DNA of 64,000 bases from positions 1-64,000 of IMG/VR virus record IMGVR_UViG_3300032607_000125. One strand, given 5' to 3'. The DNA comes from a virus. A program made the translations under genes and the position numbers. Of the stretch, positions 49,834 to 58,467 are shown piece by piece (within the stretch, counting starts at the first letter, position 1; every line of letters starts with the position of its first letter). The notes beneath the pieces were generated by a model, which did not search any database, was not told the DNA's origin, and saw only the letters and a program-made list of their open reading frames with translations.

Positions 49834-52125
49834 ATGCCTTTCGCACTATCTCCAGGCGTAACAATTGTTGAGAAAGACTTCTCATCTATTATTCCTGCTG
49901 TTTCAACTTCCGCTGGCGCGTTCGCTGGCGTGTTTTCATGGGGACCAGTGGCAGAGCCAACGACTGTTTCTTCTGAGGATGTACTAGTACAATCATTCGG
50001 AAAACCAAATGATTCAAACTATCAATCGTTTTTCTCTGCCGCTAACTTTTTATCATATACAAACAATCTAATTGTTAACCGTACTGATACTTCTGATCTA
50101 CGCAATGCTGTTTCGGCTGCTGGTGGTGAAGTTTTAGATGTAACGTTTTCAACTAAGGGTTCTGGTTATAAAATTGGTCATGCTCCTACCGTAACGTTCT
50201 CTGCGCCAGAAACTGCTGGTGGAACTACAGCTGTTGGCACTATCGTTCTTAGTGGCGGTATTGTTACTGGTTTTACTATTGTTGGCGGCGGCGGTTATAT
50301 AACTGCTCCTACTGTTACTATTAGTGCTCCTGAAATTGAAGGTGGCCAAACTGCAGTAGCTACTGCAGTTCTTAGTGGTGGTGTTGTTACTGCAATTAAC
50401 TTGACTTCTGGTTACACCGGTTCAGGTTATCTTAATGCTCCTACTATTACTATTAGTGCAGCTCCAGCAGGTGGAACTACTGCGACTGCGACTGCGACTG
50501 TTGCAACTTCTAGCATTAGCAAAATTAGTCTTACTACTGGTGGTTCTGGTTACGTTGCAGTTCCTACTGTTACTATCGTAGCAAATAACACTGGTACTGT
50601 TGGCGCTGTAGTTGCTCCTACTGGTGTAACGGCAGTTTTATCATCTTCTACAGGTGTTAAGATTAGAAACACTGCCGACTACGTTGCCAACTTCCGCGAC
50701 TTCCAGCAATCAGTGTATGGTATGTTTGCCGCTAGATATCCAGGTACTCTTGGTAATGGCATTCAAATCGTATTAGTTGATAATAGCGTATACACTTGGG
50801 CTTTAGCAAATCCAACTAGTTATATTAGTGGTACGACTGTAAGAGCTTCTGTTATTACTAGTAGCTTTGCTGGTGCGCCAGGAACTAGCACTGCTGCAGC
50901 ACTAAAAGGTATCATTAATGACGAACTTCACGTTTTAGTATTAGATACTCCTCGTGGAACTTGGTCTGGTGTACCTAATACTACTCTTGAAAAGTATTCA
51001 TACCTTTCAAAGATTAAAGGTGTTACTCGTAGTGATGGCACAAATGTTTACTTCCGTGATGCAATCAATAGTGGATCTAGATATGTTTGGGTTCTAAACA
51101 CTCCAAGCGTAGTTCTAATCAATGATCCGCAGAATGCAGATTGGAATCAAAGCATTGATTCGATTCTTCAAGCAACCAATCTTCGCGACTTAAAACCTAC
51201 TGCAGTGGCAACAGTGCTAGCTGGTGGTGTAGATGACTTTGTTGCAACCGACGGTGAAACACAAGCAGCATTCTTACAGTTCACTAATACTGATTTGTAT
51301 GATATCTCTCTTGTCGTATCAGGCGATGTTAGCGCAGTAACTGCAAACGTTCTAATTAATAGTTTGGCTGAAATCCGCAAAGACTGTGTAGTGTTTATCT
51401 CTCCACGAAATGCTGATGGTTCTCCAATTACTATTTCTACTAGTGCAGTAACAAGTATCCAAGCGTTTAAATCGACGTTGACTAATAGTACTTATGCAGT
51501 TCTAGACACTGGTTGCAAATATCAATATGATCGTTACAATGATGTATATCGTTGGATTCCATTGAATGCAGACATCGCCGGTCTGTGCGCTCGCACTGAC
51601 TATACGACTGACGCATGGTTCTCTCCAGGTGGTTTCACTCGTGGACAAGTAAAGAATGTAGTTAAGTTAGGTTTCAATCCTGGCCCTACTGATCGCGATA
51701 ATCTTTACAAAGAAAGCGTAAATCCAGTCGTAACATTCCCAGGTCAAGGTACAATCCTTTACGGTGATAAAACATTCTGGGCTAAACCAAGTGCTTTTGA
51801 TCGTATCAACGTACGTCGTCTATTCATTGTGTTGGAAAAAGCAGTTGCAACAGCAGCTAAATACCAACTATTCGAGTTTAACGATGACTTCACTCGTGCT
51901 CAATTCCGCAATCTAGTGGAACCGTTCCTACGAAATGTTCAAGGCCGTCGTGGTATTATCGACTTCCGTGTTAAGTGTGACAATAGTAATAACACAGGCG
52001 AAGTGATTGATCGTAATGAGTTTGTTGCAAGTATCTTCATCAAACCAAATCGTTCTATTAACTTCATCACGCTAAACTTCGTAGCCGCTCGTTCAAGTGT
52101 AAGCTTCGACGAAATCGGCGGTTAA
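49834..52125 (+). CDS. 18: Tail sheath protein gp18 with inserted repeat domain
   Basis: A 763-residue sheath (T4: 659). The N-terminus (LSPGVTIVEKDFSSIIPAVS, AFAGVFSWGPV) and the C-terminal core (NVRRLFIVLEKAVATAAKYQ, FVASIFIKPNRSINFITLNF) are typical. Between about residues 95 and 250 lies an insert of four GSGY/GGGY-x-x-APTVTIS units with VLSGGxVTxxxL spacers, not part of the T4 protein and probably exposed on the tail surface. The sheath contracts to push the tube. A terminator follows. Confidence 0.93.
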   Translation: MPFALSPGVTIVEKDFSSIIPAVSTSAGAFAGVFSWGPVAEPTTVSSEDVLVQSFGKPNDSNYQSFFSAANFLSYTNNLIVNRTDTSDLRNAVSAAGGEVLDVTFSTKGSGYKIGHAPTVTFSAPETAGGTTAVGTIVLSGGIVTGFTIVGGGGYITAPTVTISAPEIEGGQTAVATAVLSGGVVTAINLTSGYTGSGYLNAPTITISAAPAGGTTATATATVATSSISKISLTTGGSGYVAVPTVTIVANNTGTVGAVVAPTGVTAVLSSSTGVKIRNTADYVANFRDFQQSVYGMFAARYPGTLGNGIQIVLVDNSVYTWALANPTSYISGTTVRASVITSSFAGAPGTSTAAALKGIINDELHVLVLDTPRGTWSGVPNTTLEKYSYLSKIKGVTRSDGTNVYFRDAINSGSRYVWVLNTPSVVLINDPQNADWNQSIDSILQATNLRDLKPTAVATVLAGGVDDFVATDGETQAAFLQFTNTDLYDISLVVSGDVSAVTANVLINSLAEIRKDCVVFISPRNADGSPITISTSAVTSIQAFKSTLTNSTYAVLDTGCKYQYDRYNDVYRWIPLNADIAGLCARTDYTTDAWFSPGGFTRGQVKNVVKLGFNPGPTDRDNLYKESVNPVVTFPGQGTILYGDKTFWAKPSAFDRINVRRLFIVLEKAVATAAKYQLFEFNDDFTRAQFRNLVEPFLRNVQGRRGIIDFRVKCDNSNNTGEVIDRNEFVASIFIKPNRSINFITLNFVAARSSVSFDEIGG

Positions 52126-52132
52126 TTTAAAA

Positions 52133-52158
52133 GGGGGAGATTAACCTCTCTCCCGTTT
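52133..52158 (+). terminator. Probable intrinsic terminator after gp18
   Basis: GGGGGAGA (52133-52140) pairs with TCTCTCCC (52147-52154) with one G-T wobble around a 6-nt loop, followed by GTTT. The short T tract suggests partial termination. Confidence 0.65.
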
Positions 52159-52159
52159 G

Positions 52160-52167
52160 AATAAATA
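52160..52167 (+). promoter_or_regulatory. Late-type promoter box before gp19
   Basis: AATAAATA, one mismatch from TATAAATA, directly after the gp18 hairpin, with ATAAAGGAG before the gp19 ATG. Confidence 0.45.
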
Positions 52168-52189
52168 AAAGAATAAAGGAGTCATTCAG

Positions 52190-52786
52190 ATGGCAAACAT
52201 TTCAGATTTTAAAGCACAACTTACTGGTGGCGGTGCTCGCGCCAACCAGTTTAGAGTTCAGTTGGCTTTCCCTACGTTTGTAAACCTTGGCGCAGTTGCT
52301 GGTGTACAAGCTCAGTTCTTATGCAACACAGCACAATTACCAGCATCGACTATTGAACCTATCTCTGTACTATATAGAGGTCGTCCAGTAAATTTTGCAG
52401 GTGAACGTACGTTTGCACCTTGGACTGTTTCAATCTATAACGATACGAACTTTAATATTCGTAACGCACTAGAACAATGGTCTAATGGCATTCAGAACAA
52501 TGCAGCAACAACTGGTATTGTCAATCCATTAAATTATCAAGTTGACTTAGCTGTATATCAATTGGATCGCAATGGCGCTACAATTAAAACATACAACTTT
52601 GTTGATGCATTTCCTTCTGAAGTTGGTGATATCCAACTAGGATACGATCAAGGTAACGCGATTGAAACGTTTAACGTGACATTCCAGTATAACTTCTGGA
52701 CATCAGACACTTCAACCGGCGGTGCTGCTGGTGGATTTGGAGTTAGCGGAACAATTAACACCCCAGTCGGTTCATTCCCTATTTAA
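52190..52786 (+). CDS. 19: Tail tube protein gp19
   Basis: A 198-residue tube protein (T4: 163) of the T4 gp19 family: MANISDFKAQLTGGGARANQ, FRVQLAFP, FLCNTAQLPASTIEPISVLY, RGRPVNFAGERTFAPWTVSI and IETFNVTFQYNFWTSDTS. The Gly-rich end (GGAAGGFGVSGTINTPVGSF) is a short extension. It stacks as hexamers inside the sheath and is paralogous to the gp54-like protein at 11713. Confidence 0.93.
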   Translation: MANISDFKAQLTGGGARANQFRVQLAFPTFVNLGAVAGVQAQFLCNTAQLPASTIEPISVLYRGRPVNFAGERTFAPWTVSIYNDTNFNIRNALEQWSNGIQNNAATTGIVNPLNYQVDLAVYQLDRNGATIKTYNFVDAFPSEVGDIQLGYDQGNAIETFNVTFQYNFWTSDTSTGGAAGGFGVSGTINTPVGSFPI

Positions 52787-52802
52787 TTAAAAGCGATATA
52801 TA

Positions 52803-54338
52803 ATGAAAGTTTTTGGTTTTGAAATTCAGCGCAAGAAACAACCTGAAACGTTATCAATTATTGCGCCATCAGCAGATGATGGCTCAACGGTTGTTACGTC
52901 TACTGCAGGATACTATGCACATGTGATGAACATGGATGATACGATTAAGAGTGAAAATGACTTAATTCGTAGATACCGTGAAGTATCTCAATATCCAGAC
53001 TGCGATAGTGCCATTGATGATATCACCAATGAAGCTATTGTTGCAGAAGAAGATCATGCACCAGTTGAAATTGTTTTAGATGATCTAAAAGTTTCTGCTG
53101 CAATTAAAACCAAGATTACTGACGAGTTTAAGAACGTCATGACCCTTTTGAAATTTGATCAAAAAGGTCATGACATCTTTCGCAATTGGTATGTTGATGG
53201 TAGATTATACTATCAAATTCTGGTAGATGAAGAAAATCCTAAGAATGGTATTGCCGAACTACGACCAGTCGATTGTCGTAAAATTCGTAAGATTAAGAAT
53301 GTAAAGAAACAAAAGAACGCACAAGGCGTGGAAGTTGTTATGAACGTAGAAGAGTACTACCTATACAACGATAAAGGTATTACAGAATCTACTACACAAG
53401 GAATTAAACTTCCTGTTGATTCTATTCTCTACACTCCATCAGGAGTGATAGACCAAAATAGTGGTCTTATGCTATCGTATTTGCATAAGGCTATTAAGTT
53501 AGTAAATCAACTTAAAATGATGGAAGACTCGCTAGTCATCTATCGTATTAGTAGAGCACCAGAACGTAGAATTTTCTACGTTGACGTTGGTAATCTACCA
53601 AAACAAAAAGCTGAACAATACGTCAATGATTTGATGAATAAGTTCCGCAACAAAGTTGTTTACGATGCAACAACTGGCGAAGTCCGTGATGATCGTAAGC
53701 ATATGTCTATGATGGAAGACTTCTGGATGCCACGCCGTGAAGGTGGTAAAGGCACAGAAATCACAACACTTCCAGGTGGACAAACTCTTGGTCAAATTGA
53801 AGACATTGAGTTCTTCCAAAACAAATTATACCAAGCATTGAACGTCCCAATGAGTCGTCTAAAAGGCGATAGTGGATTTAGTATTGGCCGCTCATCTGAA
53901 ATTTCTCGAGATGAGATCAAGTTTACAAAGTTTGTTTGGAGAATTCGTAAGAAATTTTCAAACTTATTCCTCGATGCATTAAAGATTCAGTTAGTTCTTA
54001 AAGGTGTTATCAATATCGATGATTGGTCAGAAATGGTTCAACAGATTCGATTTGACTTCATGAAGGATAATCACTTTTCGGAAATTAAAGACAATGAGAT
54101 TATGCAAGGTAGAATCAATTTACTAACTTCTATTGATCCATTTGTTGGCAAGTATTATTCTCCTACATATGTTAAACGTAAGATCCTTATGCTTAATGAT
54201 GAACAGATTGAAGAAATTGACGCAGAGAATGAGACACATAATGCTGAAACCCAAGCAACTGAAATAGAAGACATGAAAGTCAAAGGTCAAGCTAATGCTG
54301 ACATTGTGAATATGAAAGACACTGGAGATAAAAAATGA
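52803..54338 (+). CDS. 20: Portal protein gp20
   Basis: A 511-residue portal (T4: 524) with conserved YREVSQYPDCDSAIDDITNE, AIVAEEDHAPVEI, IRKIKNVKKQ, RRIFYVDVGNLPKQKAEQYV and MPRREGGKGTEITTLPGGQT LG-type sequence, widely used as the T4-type marker gene. The dodecamer is the entry channel for DNA and the docking site for gp17 and the neck. The acidic C-terminus (EIDAENETHNAETQATEIED) overlaps the next small gene by 4 nt. Confidence 0.95.
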   Translation: MKVFGFEIQRKKQPETLSIIAPSADDGSTVVTSTAGYYAHVMNMDDTIKSENDLIRRYREVSQYPDCDSAIDDITNEAIVAEEDHAPVEIVLDDLKVSAAIKTKITDEFKNVMTLLKFDQKGHDIFRNWYVDGRLYYQILVDEENPKNGIAELRPVDCRKIRKIKNVKKQKNAQGVEVVMNVEEYYLYNDKGITESTTQGIKLPVDSILYTPSGVIDQNSGLMLSYLHKAIKLVNQLKMMEDSLVIYRISRAPERRIFYVDVGNLPKQKAEQYVNDLMNKFRNKVVYDATTGEVRDDRKHMSMMEDFWMPRREGGKGTEITTLPGGQTLGQIEDIEFFQNKLYQALNVPMSRLKGDSGFSIGRSSEISRDEIKFTKFVWRIRKKFSNLFLDALKIQLVLKGVINIDDWSEMVQQIRFDFMKDNHFSEIKDNEIMQGRINLLTSIDPFVGKYYSPTYVKRKILMLNDEQIEEIDAENETHNAETQATEIEDMKVKGQANADIVNMKDTGDKK

Positions 54339-54505
54339 GTACACGCGATTTAGTAGATGCCCTAATTTCAGGCGATTCAATTGAAATTGAAAATGCATTT
54401 GATGCTACTATGGCAGAAAGAATGTCAACAAGTTTGGATGCATATAAAGTTGAAATAGCACAATCAATGTTTAACGCCATTACTGCAGACGAAACTTCAG
54501 AATAA
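54335..54505 (+). CDS. 67: Small prohead core protein, gp67-like
   Basis: A 56-residue acidic protein, MSTRDLVDALISGDSIEIEN followed by AFDATMAERMSTSLDAYKVE and ending TADETSE. It overlaps the portal stop as ATGA. In T4 the gene after 20 is 67, an 80-residue acidic prohead core component processed by gp21; size, charge and place match, although similarity is too short to be certain. Confidence 0.6.
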   Translation: MSTRDLVDALISGDSIEIENAFDATMAERMSTSLDAYKVEIAQSMFNAITADETSE

Positions 54506-54521
54506 TTCTAATTTATTTGAT

Positions 54522-54529
54522 GATAAATA
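54522..54529 (+). promoter_or_regulatory. Late-type promoter box before the head accessory gene
   Basis: GATAAATA, one mismatch from TATAAATA, 21 nt before the ATG at 54551, with AATAAGGAAC as ribosome site. Confidence 0.45.
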
Positions 54530-54550
54530 TAAAATCAATAAGGAACTAAT

Positions 54551-54985
54551 ATGGCGGTCGTAAAAAGCTTTTTAAAATTAACAGAATCTGACTGTGTAGT
54601 TAAAGTCGCAGGAACTGCAGGAGCAGCTACTATTAGTTTGTCTACTGATTTGTTACGCCCAACAGAATCGCTTACTGGTGGAGCACAAGCGCCTAAAGTT
54701 GTTATTACTACACTGACGTGGACTGGTGACACTGCTGGCGTTATTAGTATTTCTAGAGGCGGTACGATTATTTGCACTCTCTTAGCAGCTGCATGCAGTC
54801 AGTTGGATTTTGGAGGACAATTTGCAACAGCAGAAAACACTAATGCAACTAACGATATTGTTGTTACTATTAGCGGTGGACAAGCAGAATTGTTTATGCG
54901 TATTTCAAAAGTAACAGGCTATTCAAGCAAAATTGAAACTTCACAGTTCAGCGTATATGATGATACCTCAGTAGTGGGAAGCTAA
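54551..54985 (+). CDS. Putative head structural protein
   Basis: A 144-residue beta-rich protein, MAVVKSFLKLTESDCVVKVA, AATISLSTDLLRPTES, KVVITTLTWTGDTAGVISIS RG-type strands and a final SKIETSQFSVYDDTSVVGS. It lies between the gp67-like gene and gp21, where T4 has gene 68, but it does not resemble gp68. The fold would suit a virion surface or structural protein (inference). To my memory similar small proteins occur at this place in marine T4-types. Confidence 0.55.
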   Translation: MAVVKSFLKLTESDCVVKVAGTAGAATISLSTDLLRPTESLTGGAQAPKVVITTLTWTGDTAGVISISRGGTIICTLLAAACSQLDFGGQFATAENTNATNDIVVTISGGQAELFMRISKVTGYSSKIETSQFSVYDDTSVVGS

Positions 54986-54987
54986 TC

Positions 54988-55641
54988 ATGTATTTAATTA
55001 AAGAAGTTTTAGAATCAGTACACCTTATTACCGAGAACAAACTCGGTAAAGGTAAAGAATATTTTATTGAAGGTGTATTCCTTCAATCAGAAGTTAAAAA
55101 TCGTAACGGCCGTATGTATCCAGAGTCTACAATGGATAAAGAAGTTGCTCGTTATATGTTAGAAAAAGTAAATAAGAATACAGCTTATGGAGAACTTGGT
55201 CATCCAGATTCTCCTTCTATCAATTTGGATAGAGTATCACATATGATCGTCGATCTTCGTAAAGAAGGCACTAATTATATTGGTAAAGCAAAGATCATGG
55301 AAACGCCAATGGGTAATATTGCACGAAGCCTTCTTGAAGGTGGAGCAAATCTAGGCGTTTCCAGTAGAGCGCTTGGTTCTATTCGAATGAATAGAGAAGG
55401 AATTCAAGTTGTTCAAGACGATTTTATGTTGTCTACAGCGGCAGACATCGTAGCTGATCCTTCAGCGCCTGATGCTTTCGTAAGAGGTATCATGGAGTCG
55501 GCAGAGTGGGTTTTTGTTGATGGTCGCTTTGAACAAAAGCATATTGAACAAACTAAGAAACTTATTCAGAATGTTCCATCTAAGCGATTGAACGAAGTTT
55601 CCGTACAAGCATTTCAGAACTTTCTGAATAATCTAAAGTAA
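54988..55641 (+). CDS. 21: Prohead core protease gp21
   Basis: A 217-residue protease (T4 gp21 is 212). Conserved parts: EGVFLQSEVKNRNGRMYPES, YGELGHPDSPSINLDRVSHM with catalytic His72, and LGVSSRALGSIR with the serine nucleophile at 125 or 126, then an acidic partner in DDFMLSTAADIVADPSAP. It cleaves the scaffold and capsid proteins during head maturation. It sits 2 nt after the previous gene and before its substrate gp22. Confidence 0.93.
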   Translation: MYLIKEVLESVHLITENKLGKGKEYFIEGVFLQSEVKNRNGRMYPESTMDKEVARYMLEKVNKNTAYGELGHPDSPSINLDRVSHMIVDLRKEGTNYIGKAKIMETPMGNIARSLLEGGANLGVSSRALGSIRMNREGIQVVQDDFMLSTAADIVADPSAPDAFVRGIMESAEWVFVDGRFEQKHIEQTKKLIQNVPSKRLNEVSVQAFQNFLNNLK

Positions 55642-55647
55642 TAAATA
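55640..55647 (+). promoter_or_regulatory. Possible late-type box before gp22
   Basis: AATAAATA at the gp21 stop, 28 nt before the gp22 ATG; TTTAGGAGAATAAAC is the ribosome site. One mismatch from the late consensus. Confidence 0.4.
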
Positions 55648-55674
55648 AATAATCTAGTTTAGGAGAATAAACAA

Positions 55675-56535
55675 ATGTCTATCGAACAAAAAATTGCCGA
55701 CCTTCTTGAAGAATCTAAGAAGTTGCAAGAAGAAGAACAAACTGAAGTGGTTGCTGAAGAAGTGATTACCGAAGAAGAAGTAACTGAAGAAGTAACTGAA
55801 GTGGTTGCTGAAGAACTTACAATCGATGTATCTGAAGACGTTGCCGCACTGGTTAACGGTGAAGATCTATCGGAAGAATTTAAAACTAAAGCTGCTACAA
55901 TTTTTGAAGCAGCTGTAGTAACTCGCGTTAAGCAAGAAATTGCTAAACTCGATGAACAGTTTGATACTAAACTTGCAGAGCAAGTCGAGTCAATCAAAGA
56001 GGGTCTTGTTGAAAAAGTTGATGGATATCTCAACTACGTAGTTGAGCAGTGGATGACAGATAATGAGCTTGCCCTTGAGAATGGTATGAAGAGTGAAATC
56101 ATGGAGAGTTTCATCACAGGTATGAAAGGCCTTTTTGAACAACACTACATTGATGTACCTGAAGAAAAGTTTGATGTTCTAGGCGAAATGCAAGAAGAAG
56201 TTAGTGCTGTAAAGTCTAAACTCGACGAGCAATTAGCTGCTAATGTTGAATTAACTAAGCAAGTAAATGAAATGAAGAGAGTTGCTGCGATTGCAGAATC
56301 AGCAGCAGGAATGGTTGATACCGACGTAGAAAAGTTTAGCGGCCTTGCCGAAGAACTTGCCTTCGAAGATGCTGATACCTTCAAGACAAAACTTCAAACC
56401 ATTAAGGAAAATTATTTTGGTAAGAAGGTAAGTAAGACTGTTAATTCAGTCGTGACAGATGAACCAGTGCAACTCTCTGAAGAAACTATCAGTCCTAGAA
56501 TGGCTGCTACTCTTCGTGCACTTGGCAAAAAGTAA
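55675..56535 (+). CDS. 22: Prohead scaffold core protein gp22
   Basis: A 286-residue acidic, helical protein (T4: 269). The first 60 residues are very Glu/Val-rich (LEESKKLQEEEQTEVVAEEV), followed by coiled-coil stretches (VKSKLDEQLAANVELTKQVN) and a C-terminal ETISPRMAATLRALGKK, the usual gp22 ending. It forms the inner scaffold on which gp23 assembles and is then digested by gp21. Its neighbours gp21 and gp23 confirm the call. Confidence 0.9.
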   Translation: MSIEQKIADLLEESKKLQEEEQTEVVAEEVITEEEVTEEVTEVVAEELTIDVSEDVAALVNGEDLSEEFKTKAATIFEAAVVTRVKQEIAKLDEQFDTKLAEQVESIKEGLVEKVDGYLNYVVEQWMTDNELALENGMKSEIMESFITGMKGLFEQHYIDVPEEKFDVLGEMQEEVSAVKSKLDEQLAANVELTKQVNEMKRVAAIAESAAGMVDTDVEKFSGLAEELAFEDADTFKTKLQTIKENYFGKKVSKTVNSVVTDEPVQLSEETISPRMAATLRALGKK

Positions 56536-56558
56536 ACATCCATTAAAGGAAAAATAAA

Positions 56559-57827
56559 ATGACAACACGTCAAGATTTAATTAAAAAGTGGTCTCCAATC
56601 CTGGAAGCTACGGAAGCTGCTCCAATCCAGTCTAACTATCGTAAAGAAGTTACTGCTGTTCTTTTGGAAAACCAAGAACGCGCAATGTCAGAGAGCTACC
56701 ATGCTCTTAACGAAATTGCTAACACTGGTGGCGCTGGTGTTTCATTGGGTGCCGCTGGTACTAATGCTAATATGGCTGGTTATGACCCAGTTCTTATCAG
56801 TCTAGTTCGTCGTGCTGCTCCACAGATGATCGCTTATGACATTGCTGGTGTTCAGCCAATGACTCAGCCTACAGGTTTGATCTTCGCTATGAAGAGCAAG
56901 TATGCTGCTCAAGACGGCGCAGAAGCATTGTTCAACGAAGCAGATACTGACTTCGCTGGTGCAGCATCTCCTGCTCACGCTGGTTCTAACCCACTAGACG
57001 GTACTTATACTACTGGTACTGGTATGTCTACCTCTACGGCTGAAGATCTTGGTGCTGGTACAGCATTCGGTCAAATGGCTTTCTCTATCGAGAAGACTAC
57101 TGTAACTGCTAAAACTCGTGCCCTAAAAGCTGAGTACACAGTTGAACTAGCACAAGACTTGAAAGCAGTTCACGGTCTTGACGCTGAAGGCGAACTAAGC
57201 AACATTCTTTCAAGCGAAATCTTGAATGAGATCAACCGCGAAGTTCTTCGTACAGTGTACGTTGGCGCTAAAGTTGGTGCTCAAGTTGGTACCGCTTCTG
57301 TTGGTACTTTCGACTTGGACGTTGATGCTAACGGTCGCTGGTCAGTTGAAAAATTCAAAGGTCTAATGTTCCAAATCGAACGTGAAGCCAATGCAATCGC
57401 GCAGACAACACGTCGTGGCCGTGGTAACTTCATCATCTGTTCTTCAGATGTTGCAAGTGCTTTGGCAATGGCTGGTGTTCTTGATTATGCTCCTGCTCTT
57501 TCAACTGGTTTGAATGTTGACGAAGCAAGCACTACTTTCGCTGGTGTTCTAAATGGTAAGTATAAAGTGTATGTTGATCCATACTCTGCTAACCAAGCAA
57601 ATACCCAGTTCTTCGTAGCTGGTTATAAAGGTACTTCTGCATTCGACGCTGGTCTTTTCTATTGCCCATACGTGCCACTAGAAAAAGTTCGTGCTATCGA
57701 TCCTGCTACATTCCAGCCGAAAATCGGGTTTAAGACTCGTTATGGAATGGTTGCTAACCCATTCACTTCATTGGCTTCTGGCACCAACATTTACTATCGT
57801 AAAGTTGCAGTTACCAACTTGATGTAA
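56559..57827 (+). CDS. 23: Major capsid protein gp23
   Basis: A 422-residue HK97-fold capsid protein (T4: 521; shorter by loss of insertion sequence). Landmarks: WSPILEATEAAPIQ at the N-terminus, DPVLISLVRRAAPQMIAYDI AGVQPMTQPTGLIFAMKSKY across two blocks, LKAEYTVELAQDLKAVHGLD and FIICSSDVASALAMAGVLDY. A likely gp21 cleavage site is LNE-IANTGGAG near residue 48. Codon use looks more biased, with many GCT/GGT codons, consistent with very high expression. AAAGGAAAA precedes the ATG; a strong terminator follows. Confidence 0.96.
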   Translation: MTTRQDLIKKWSPILEATEAAPIQSNYRKEVTAVLLENQERAMSESYHALNEIANTGGAGVSLGAAGTNANMAGYDPVLISLVRRAAPQMIAYDIAGVQPMTQPTGLIFAMKSKYAAQDGAEALFNEADTDFAGAASPAHAGSNPLDGTYTTGTGMSTSTAEDLGAGTAFGQMAFSIEKTTVTAKTRALKAEYTVELAQDLKAVHGLDAEGELSNILSSEILNEINREVLRTVYVGAKVGAQVGTASVGTFDLDVDANGRWSVEKFKGLMFQIEREANAIAQTTRRGRGNFIICSSDVASALAMAGVLDYAPALSTGLNVDEASTTFAGVLNGKYKVYVDPYSANQANTQFFVAGYKGTSAFDAGLFYCPYVPLEKVRAIDPATFQPKIGFKTRYGMVANPFTSLASGTNIYYRKVAVTNLM

Positions 57828-57858
57828 TCGAGTTAAGTCTACGTAAGATAGACACCTT

Positions 57859-57887
57859 AAAAGGGAGCTTCGGCTCCCTTTTTTTCG
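57859..57887 (+). terminator. Strong intrinsic terminator after gp23
   Basis: AAAAGGGAGC / GCTCCCTTTT around a UUCG tetraloop, followed by T's. It isolates the capsid gene from the late promoter immediately downstream. Confidence 0.9.
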
Positions 57888-57888
57888 T

Positions 57889-57896
57889 TATAAATA
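57889..57896 (+). promoter_or_regulatory. Late promoter abutting a start codon
   Basis: A perfect TATAAATA with only GAGT between it and the ATG at 57901. Late transcripts start about six bases after the box, so the message would begin at or next to the start codon. Confidence 0.7.
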
Positions 57897-57900
57897 GAGT

Positions 57901-58434
57901 ATGACTACATTACTTTCAACTCAAATTCCAGAAAACATTAATCCGTTATCACCTAATGGATACTTGTTTGCGATCGATAGAATCCCATCTCTATCATATT
58001 TCTGCCAAGAAGTTGCACTGCCAAGTATAACACTTCCAGAAGTAATTCAAAATACACCTTTCTCAAGGGTGTCTCTGCCGGGTGATCAAATTGACTATGG
58101 TGTATTAACCATACAATTTTTGATAGACGAAAAAATGGAAAATTATAAAGCCATTCATAATTGGTTGATTGGTTTAGGGTTTCCGGAAAACTATCAGCAA
58201 TATACGGATATCGTAAATAGTGGTAGTATGTTAGAGTCTTCTGAAGTCGCAAGAGCATCGTCAGACGCAGCACTAATGATTCTTGGTAATGACAATAATA
58301 CAGTTCAAACCATACAGTTTACCGATTGTATTCCACAAAGTCTAGAGAGTGTTACATTCACGTCTACGAGTCAAGACGTACAGTATTTAATTGGAAACGT
58401 AACGTTCTCATATTCTTACTACAAATTCGTTTAA
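57901..58434 (+). CDS. 3: gp3-like tail completion protein (tube fold)
   Basis: A 177-residue protein, the size of T4 gp3 (176), placed between gp23 and uvsY as gp3 is in marine T4-types. The sequence (INPLSPNGYLFAIDRIPSLS, YFCQEVALPSITLPEVIQ, LTIQFLIDEKMENYKAIHNW and LIGLGFPENYQQY) resembles the tube-fold pattern of gp19 and gp54. In T4, gp3 caps the finished tail tube below gp15. There is no Shine-Dalgarno sequence; the ATG is 4 nt from a late promoter box. It might instead be another tube-fold paralog. Confidence 0.65.
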   Translation: MTTLLSTQIPENINPLSPNGYLFAIDRIPSLSYFCQEVALPSITLPEVIQNTPFSRVSLPGDQIDYGVLTIQFLIDEKMENYKAIHNWLIGLGFPENYQQYTDIVNSGSMLESSEVARASSDAALMILGNDNNTVQTIQFTDCIPQSLESVTFTSTSQDVQYLIGNVTFSYSYYKFV

Positions 58435-58438
58435 TTAT

Positions 58439-58452
58439 TAGCCGAAAGGCTA
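58439..58452 (+). other. Small GNRA-loop hairpin before uvsY
   Basis: TAGCC-GAAA-GGCTA forms a 5-bp stem with a stable GAAA tetraloop in the 33-bp gap before uvsY. It has no T tract, so it is not a terminator; a role in mRNA processing or stability is possible. Confidence 0.45.
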
Positions 58453-58467
58453 TCACTGAAATACATT

